Below, in pieces: positions 7,402 through 9,209 of a stretch of DNA of 9,209 nucleotides. The notes below the pieces were generated by a model that had not been told where the DNA came from, ran no database searches, and was given only the letters and a program-made list of their open reading frames with translations. The stretch's first letter is position 1, and every line of letters starts with the position of its first letter. The translations under genes and the position numbers were made by a program. Location of the stretch: positions 1 to 9,209 of the forward strand of contig DAOVUE010000028.1 in assembly GCA_030632745.1 (NCBI GenBank), written 5' to 3'. Source of the DNA: Pseudomonadota bacterium. GTDB taxonomy: Bacteria; Pseudomonadota; Gammaproteobacteria; GRL18.

Positions 7402-7490
7402 TAACTTTTTGTATAAGTTGATGACTTCTGATATGAGTTGATGACTTCTGGTATGGGTTGATGACTTCTAGTATGAGTTGAGGACTCCTG
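7397..7490. repeat. 20-bp tandem repeat array, candidate enhancer (UAS) sites
   Basis: Units of exactly 20 bases repeat at 7411, 7431, 7451 and 7471, with consensus GTATGAGTTGATGACTTCTG. The core GTTGATGACTTC is identical or nearly so in the first three units, and the fourth reads GTTGAGGACTCC. A degenerate leading half-unit, GCTGATAACTT, overlaps the regulator stop codon. Each core has a short dyad, AGT-N5-ACT. The 20-base period is close to two helical turns, so bound dimers would lie on one face of the DNA. The array ends about 125 bases upstream of the candidate -24 element, a normal distance for NtrC-type enhancers. Repeats are seen directly; the enhancer role is inferred. Confidence 0.75.
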
Positions 7491-7517
7491 GCAGGCAACT
7501 GTTAGCAGATAAAGATT

Positions 7518-7546
7518 GCAAATTGCATTTTTAACTTGCAATTTGC
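7518..7546. repeat. Perfect 10-bp inverted repeat upstream of soxY
   Basis: GCAAATTGCA (7518-7527) and TGCAATTTGC (7537-7546) are exact reverse complements around a nine-base spacer. It could be a second regulator binding site between the tandem repeats and the promoter, centred about 85 bases before the -24 element. It could also be a weak transcript hairpin after the regulator gene, but no T-run follows the right arm, so a terminator is less likely. Confidence 0.6.
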
Positions 7547-7614
7547 CATATTAACTAGCTGCAGTTTAAATGATTAATTTACTTAACTATCTGAATATTA
7601 ATAAAATATATTGA

Positions 7615-7631
7615 TTGGTATGATTTGTGCT
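7615..7631 (+). promoter_or_regulatory. Candidate sigma-54 (-24/-12) promoter for soxYZ
   Basis: TTGG at 7615-7618 and GC at 7629-7630 give the required GG-N10-GC spacing, read as TTGGTATG-N4-GTGCT against the consensus TTGGCACG-N4-TTGCW. All four invariant bases match, and three other positions differ. The expected start of transcription is near 7642, leaving a leader of about 100 bases before soxY. The presence of an NtrC-type gene and tandem repeats just upstream raises the likelihood, but one such match in AT-rich DNA can be chance. Confidence 0.45.
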
Positions 7632-7704
7632 TTATTCTATGCAATCTGGTGCTGGATCTTAATTTGATAAAGATTAGGTTTGTTTATAGCCCGGTAATGA
7701 AATT

Positions 7705-7726
7705 TAACTAACTAATAACTAACTAA
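7705..7726. repeat. 11-bp perfect direct repeat in the soxY leader
   Basis: TAACTAACTAA occurs twice without a gap (7705-7715 and 7716-7726), ending seven bases before the AAGGA ribosome binding site at 7733-7737. It keeps the translation initiation region free of structure and may be no more than low-complexity leader sequence. Confidence 0.5.
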
Positions 7727-7745
7727 ATAATTAAGGAATATATAA

Positions 7746-8210
7746 ATGCAACGTAGACATTTCCTGAAAAATACAATGGTAACTGGTGCTGCTGTTTTAG
7801 CTGCGTCCAGTGGTCTATTAGTACCCGGGCAAGTTTTTGCAGCATGGAACAAAGATGCTTTTACCGCAAAAGATGTTCCCGGAGCAATGAAAGGTGCAAT
7901 TGGCAGCGATTCCGCTGAAACAAGTGACAAGATCAAAATCAAGGCTCCTCCTATCGCTGAAAATGGTGCGGTTGTACCTGTAACTATCAGCTCTACACTG
8001 GGAGATGTGAAATCAATTACTATTATCTCAGAAAAGAACGGTACCCCCTTAATTGCAAAGTTTAACATGGGTGCTGGTACTGAAGCTTATATTTCAACGC
8101 GTATTAAAATGGGTAAGACTTCTAATATTATTGCAATTTGTGAGTCTGGCGGTAAATTTTATAAAGCCCAGCAGGAAGTTAAAGTCACTATTGGCGGTTG
8201 TGGTGGTTAA
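7746..8210 (+). CDS. soxY: SoxY, sulfur-carrier subunit of the SoxYZ complex
   Basis: SoxY is the periplasmic protein whose C-terminal Cys carries the sulfur intermediate through the Sox thiosulfate-oxidation cycle, bound to SoxZ. The 154-residue product starts with a Tat signal peptide (QRRHFLKN at 2-9, hydrophobic to about residue 27, likely cleavage after VFA at residue 32). Tat export fits its known export as a folded SoxYZ pair. It ends in the diagnostic GGCGG swinging arm with Cys152. Residues 62-150 fit the immunoglobulin-like fold (IKIKAPPIAENGAVVPVTI, the sulfate-linker strands). A second Cys at 132 (AICES) is unusual, because many SoxY proteins have only the terminal one in the mature chain. 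AAGGA lies eight bases before ATG. soxZ follows after 92 bases. No soxXA, soxB or soxCD is in the window, so the pair stands alone here. Regulation is probably by the upstream sigma-54-type promoter. Confidence 0.96.
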   Translation: MQRRHFLKNTMVTGAAVLAASSGLLVPGQVFAAWNKDAFTAKDVPGAMKGAIGSDSAETSDKIKIKAPPIAENGAVVPVTISSTLGDVKSITIISEKNGTPLIAKFNMGAGTEAYISTRIKMGKTSNIIAICESGGKFYKAQQEVKVTIGGCGG

Positions 8211-8302
8211 TTGACCCTTTTGAGGTCAATCACACTCATCTTATCAGCATTCATCTGAAGCGTTTCAGATGTAAGTAAATAAATACGAACAGGTAAAAAA
8301 AA
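8211..8302 (+). other. soxY-soxZ linker with two hairpins
   Basis: The linker is unusually long for this pair. ATTGACC (8210-8216) pairs with GGTCAAT (8224-8230) directly after the soxY stop. CATCTGAA (8252-8259) pairs with TTCAGATG (8264-8271) around the loop GCGT, ending 31 bases before the soxZ ATG. Neither stem is followed by a T-tract, so they are not obvious terminators. They could protect or process the transcript and set the SoxY:SoxZ ratio. Confidence 0.55.
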
Positions 8303-8617
8303 ATGGCAAAGAAGTCGATTAAAGTTCGCGCAAAAGCGAAAAATGATGTAATTACAGTTAAGGCTTTGATTACTCACATAATGGAAACCGGATTACGTAA
8401 AGATAAGAAAACAGGAAAAGTAATTCCAGCACATTTTATCCAGTCGGTTGATTGTGAACATAATGGTAAAGCGGCTATGAATGCAGAATGGGGCCCGGCA
8501 ATATCTAAAAACCCGTATTTATCATTCAAAGTAGCAGGTAAATCAGGTGATACAATTAAGCTGACCTGGACTGATAATAAAGGTAATAGTGACTCACTGG
8601 AAGCTAAAGCTAAGTAA
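8303..8617 (+). CDS. soxZ: SoxZ, partner subunit of SoxY
   Basis: SoxZ (104 residues, the usual family length) forms a heterodimer with SoxY and presents its Cys arm to SoxXA, SoxB and other Sox enzymes in the periplasm. Family features are the N-terminal strand SIKVRAKAKNDVITVKALITHIMETGLRKDK, conserved as K-x-R-x-x-A-x-x-G/N-x-x-x-V-K-x-L-I-x-H-x-M-E-T-G, then IPAHFIQ (41-47), an acidic-aromatic centre (NAEWGPAISKNPYLSFKV) and the final TWTDNKG strand. There is no signal peptide, as expected because SoxZ is carried across the membrane by the Tat signal of SoxY. AGG at 8291-8293 lies nine bases before ATG. It is followed by a strong terminator, so the transcript likely ends here and excludes cyaY. 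Confidence 0.96.
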   Translation: MAKKSIKVRAKAKNDVITVKALITHIMETGLRKDKKTGKVIPAHFIQSVDCEHNGKAAMNAEWGPAISKNPYLSFKVAGKSGDTIKLTWTDNKGNSDSLEAKAK

Positions 8618-8651
8618 ACTGGTTATATTAGCTTATATCAGGTTCAGTTTA

Positions 8652-8685
8652 AAAAAGCATAACAGAAATTTCTGTTATGCTTTTT
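8652..8685. terminator. Perfect palindromic rho-independent terminator after soxZ
   Basis: The 17 bases AAAAAGCATAACAGAAA (8652-8668) are followed directly by their exact reverse complement (8669-8685). The stem is capped by an A-tract on the left and a T-tract on the right, so it can stop transcription from both directions. It closes the soxYZ unit 34 bases after the soxZ stop. The transcript can form a 13-pair core stem, minus a few bases at the tip for the loop. Confidence 0.9.
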
Positions 8686-8713
8686 GTTATTCCGGAAAGA
8701 GAAAATTTATAAA
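8684..8713 (+). promoter_or_regulatory. Possible sigma-70 promoter of cyaY
   Basis: TTGTTA (8684-8689) and TATAAA (8708-8713) are separated by 18 bases. The predicted start near 8720 would leave only about five bases before the cyaY ATG, giving an almost leaderless transcript, consistent with the absence of a Shine-Dalgarno sequence there. The match is moderate and AT-rich DNA often yields such pairs. Confidence 0.25.
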
Positions 8714-8724
8714 GACCAATTATT

Positions 8725-9054
8725 ATGACAGAATCAGAATTTAATCAGCTAATTGATGATATTCTCATGCAGATAGAAGATGCTCTGGATGAGTTGGACA
8801 ATGATATTGATTATGAATCCTCAGCGGGGATTCTTACCATCACTATGGAAAATAATTCACAGATTATTATTAACCGTCAGATTTCAGCCATGCAGCTCTG
8901 GTTAGCGGCAAAGTCAGGTGGTTTTCATTTTAATTATGATGCATTGAAAGGCTGGTATGATGATCGCAGTGGTGAACTTTTTCAGACCGCTTTAAATCGT
9001 TGTTTAACAGAACAGTCTGATGAAAGCATTAGTTTAGATTTCTCTCTTATCTAA
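8725..9054 (+). CDS. cyaY: CyaY, bacterial frataxin (iron-binding Fe-S assembly protein)
   Basis: CyaY is the cytoplasmic frataxin homologue that binds iron and IscS and tunes Fe-S cluster assembly. The 109-residue product matches the family in length (E. coli about 106). It begins with the acidic helix (FNQLIDDILMQIEDALDELD, iron-binding side), continues with the sheet (GILTITMENNSQIIINRQ), the signature IINRQISAMQLWLAAKSGG (about 47-65), then FHF and KGWYDDRSGELF before the final helix. Genes for CyaY often lie near lysA/dapF in gammaproteobacteria; here soxYZ lies upstream, but a terminator separates them, so no common transcript is implied. No clear ribosome binding site precedes the ATG. 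Identification is firm. Confidence 0.95.
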   Translation: MTESEFNQLIDDILMQIEDALDELDNDIDYESSAGILTITMENNSQIIINRQISAMQLWLAAKSGGFHFNYDALKGWYDDRSGELFQTALNRCLTEQSDESISLDFSLI

Positions 9055-9066
9055 CATGAAATTGTA

Positions 9067-9110
9067 CCGCTGCCTTATTTGCTATTTTAATATTAGCAAA
9101 GCGACAGCGG
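9067..9110. repeat. Imperfect hairpin downstream of cyaY
   Basis: CCGCTG (9067-9072) pairs with CAGCGG (9105-9110), and inside it TTTGCTA (9078-9084) pairs with TAGCAAA (9094-9100) around a nine-base loop. It begins 13 bases after the cyaY stop. It may end or protect the cyaY transcript, though the right arm is followed by CAAAATTT rather than a T-run. Confidence 0.5.
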
Positions 9111-9196
9111 CAAAATTTAATGTTTGCTGACGGCTCTTAGCTAACTAGAGCAGCCTTGAGCGAATAAAAAGTTGCCACTGTCTTATTTGCTATTCT
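9070..9196. repeat. 19-bp direct repeat, two copies 108 bases apart
   Basis: CTGCCTTATTTGCTATTTT (9070-9088) recurs as CTGTCTTATTTGCTATTCT (9178-9196), 17 of 19 bases matching. The first copy is the left arm of the hairpin at 9067-9110. The right arm of the second copy, if any, would overlap or lie past the window end. I see no gene in 9055-9209, only these repeats. Confidence 0.5.
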
Positions 9197-9209
9197 TTTT
9201 ATATAAAGA

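Larger units (their letters stand above)
7402..7745. other. 344-base regulatory intergenic region, response regulator to soxY
   Basis: No convincing gene lies here on either strand. In order the region holds the 20-bp tandem repeats (to 7490), a perfect 10-bp inverted repeat (7518-7546), an AT-rich stretch (7547-7610), a candidate sigma-54 promoter (7615-7631), and a leader with an 11-bp direct repeat (7705-7726) and the soxY ribosome binding site (7733-7737). I see no good sigma-70 promoter: the best TTGATA (7664-7669) has a spacer that is too short to the nearest TTTATA. No terminator with a T-tract follows the regulator, so some readthrough into soxY is possible. Confidence 0.7.

Noticed and set aside
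7397..7490. CRISPR array
   Set aside because: The 20-base units are contiguous without distinct spacers, and no cas gene is present.
7293..7541. Minus-strand open frame of 82 codons with a Ser/Thr/Gln-rich repeated stretch
   Set aside because: Its repetitive peptide is only the translation of the 20-bp DNA repeats, and the rest runs antisense to the end of the response regulator. It has no ribosome binding site or recognisable domain.
7604..7616. IHF-like match AAA-N4-TTGATT next to the -24 element
   Set aside because: It fits 12 of 13 consensus positions on the reverse strand but abuts the -24 box, whereas IHF normally binds between enhancer and promoter. In such AT-rich DNA a chance match is likely.
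7664..7688. Sigma-70 promoter for soxY (TTGATA with TTTATA)
   Set aside because: The spacer is 13 bases, too short for a normal sigma-70 promoter.
7712..8068. Minus-strand open frame of 118 codons opposite soxY
   Set aside because: It is the reverse shadow of a firmly identified soxY, whose Tat signal and GGCGG end are in the plus frame.
9121..9170. Possible small RNA or tRNA-like structure (GCTCT/AGAGC stem)
   Set aside because: Only a five-pair stem is seen, with no tRNA arms, promoter or terminator pattern.

Overview
The window looks like chromosomal DNA of an AT-rich, sulfur-oxidising gammaproteobacterium. The evidence is a soxYZ pair, a bacterial frataxin (cyaY), an NtrC-type sigma-54 activator and an OprD-type outer membrane porin. 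The species cannot be named from this sequence. No rRNA, tRNA, CRISPR array, phage gene or transposase is visible.

Layout. Positions 1-69 are the tail of an unidentified gene on the plus strand, followed 29 bases later by an OprD-like porin (99-1565). A 90-base imperfect inverted repeat (1579-1668) fills the convergent gap. From 5916 down to 1678 three genes run on the minus strand. They are a 65-residue unknown protein, an SMC/Rad50-like ATPase with two membrane segments in its coiled coil (start overlapping the small gene by ATGA), and a 722-residue fusion of an SDF/DAACS symporter with a periplasmic SBP_bac_3 domain. A divergent intergenic region (5917-6054) carries a perfect 15-bp inverted repeat that holds an extended -10 promoter in each direction. 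It separates the minus-strand genes from an NtrC-family response regulator (6055-7401).

The 344-base gap between the regulator and soxY is rich in structure: an array of about four 20-bp tandem repeats, a 10-bp perfect inverted repeat, a candidate sigma-54 -24/-12 promoter (GG-N10-GC) and an 11-bp direct repeat in the leader. soxY (Tat signal, C-terminal GGCGG) and soxZ follow, separated by a 92-base linker with two hairpins, and end at a perfect palindromic terminator. cyaY comes next, then a region with a hairpin and a 19-bp direct repeat running to the window edge.

How the genes may work together. The most interesting reading is a self-contained regulatory module in which the NtrC-type regulator binds the 20-bp repeats and/or the inverted repeat and activates soxYZ through sigma-54. 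The sulfur-carrier protein SoxYZ would then serve SoxXA, SoxB and related enzymes encoded elsewhere. The regulator's sensor kinase is not in the window. The transporter fusion and the porin could both serve small-carboxylate or amino-acid uptake, but they are transcribed toward each other and the fusion lacks several canonical ligand-binding residues. The membrane SMC-like ATPase and its small partner form a two-gene unit of unknown function.
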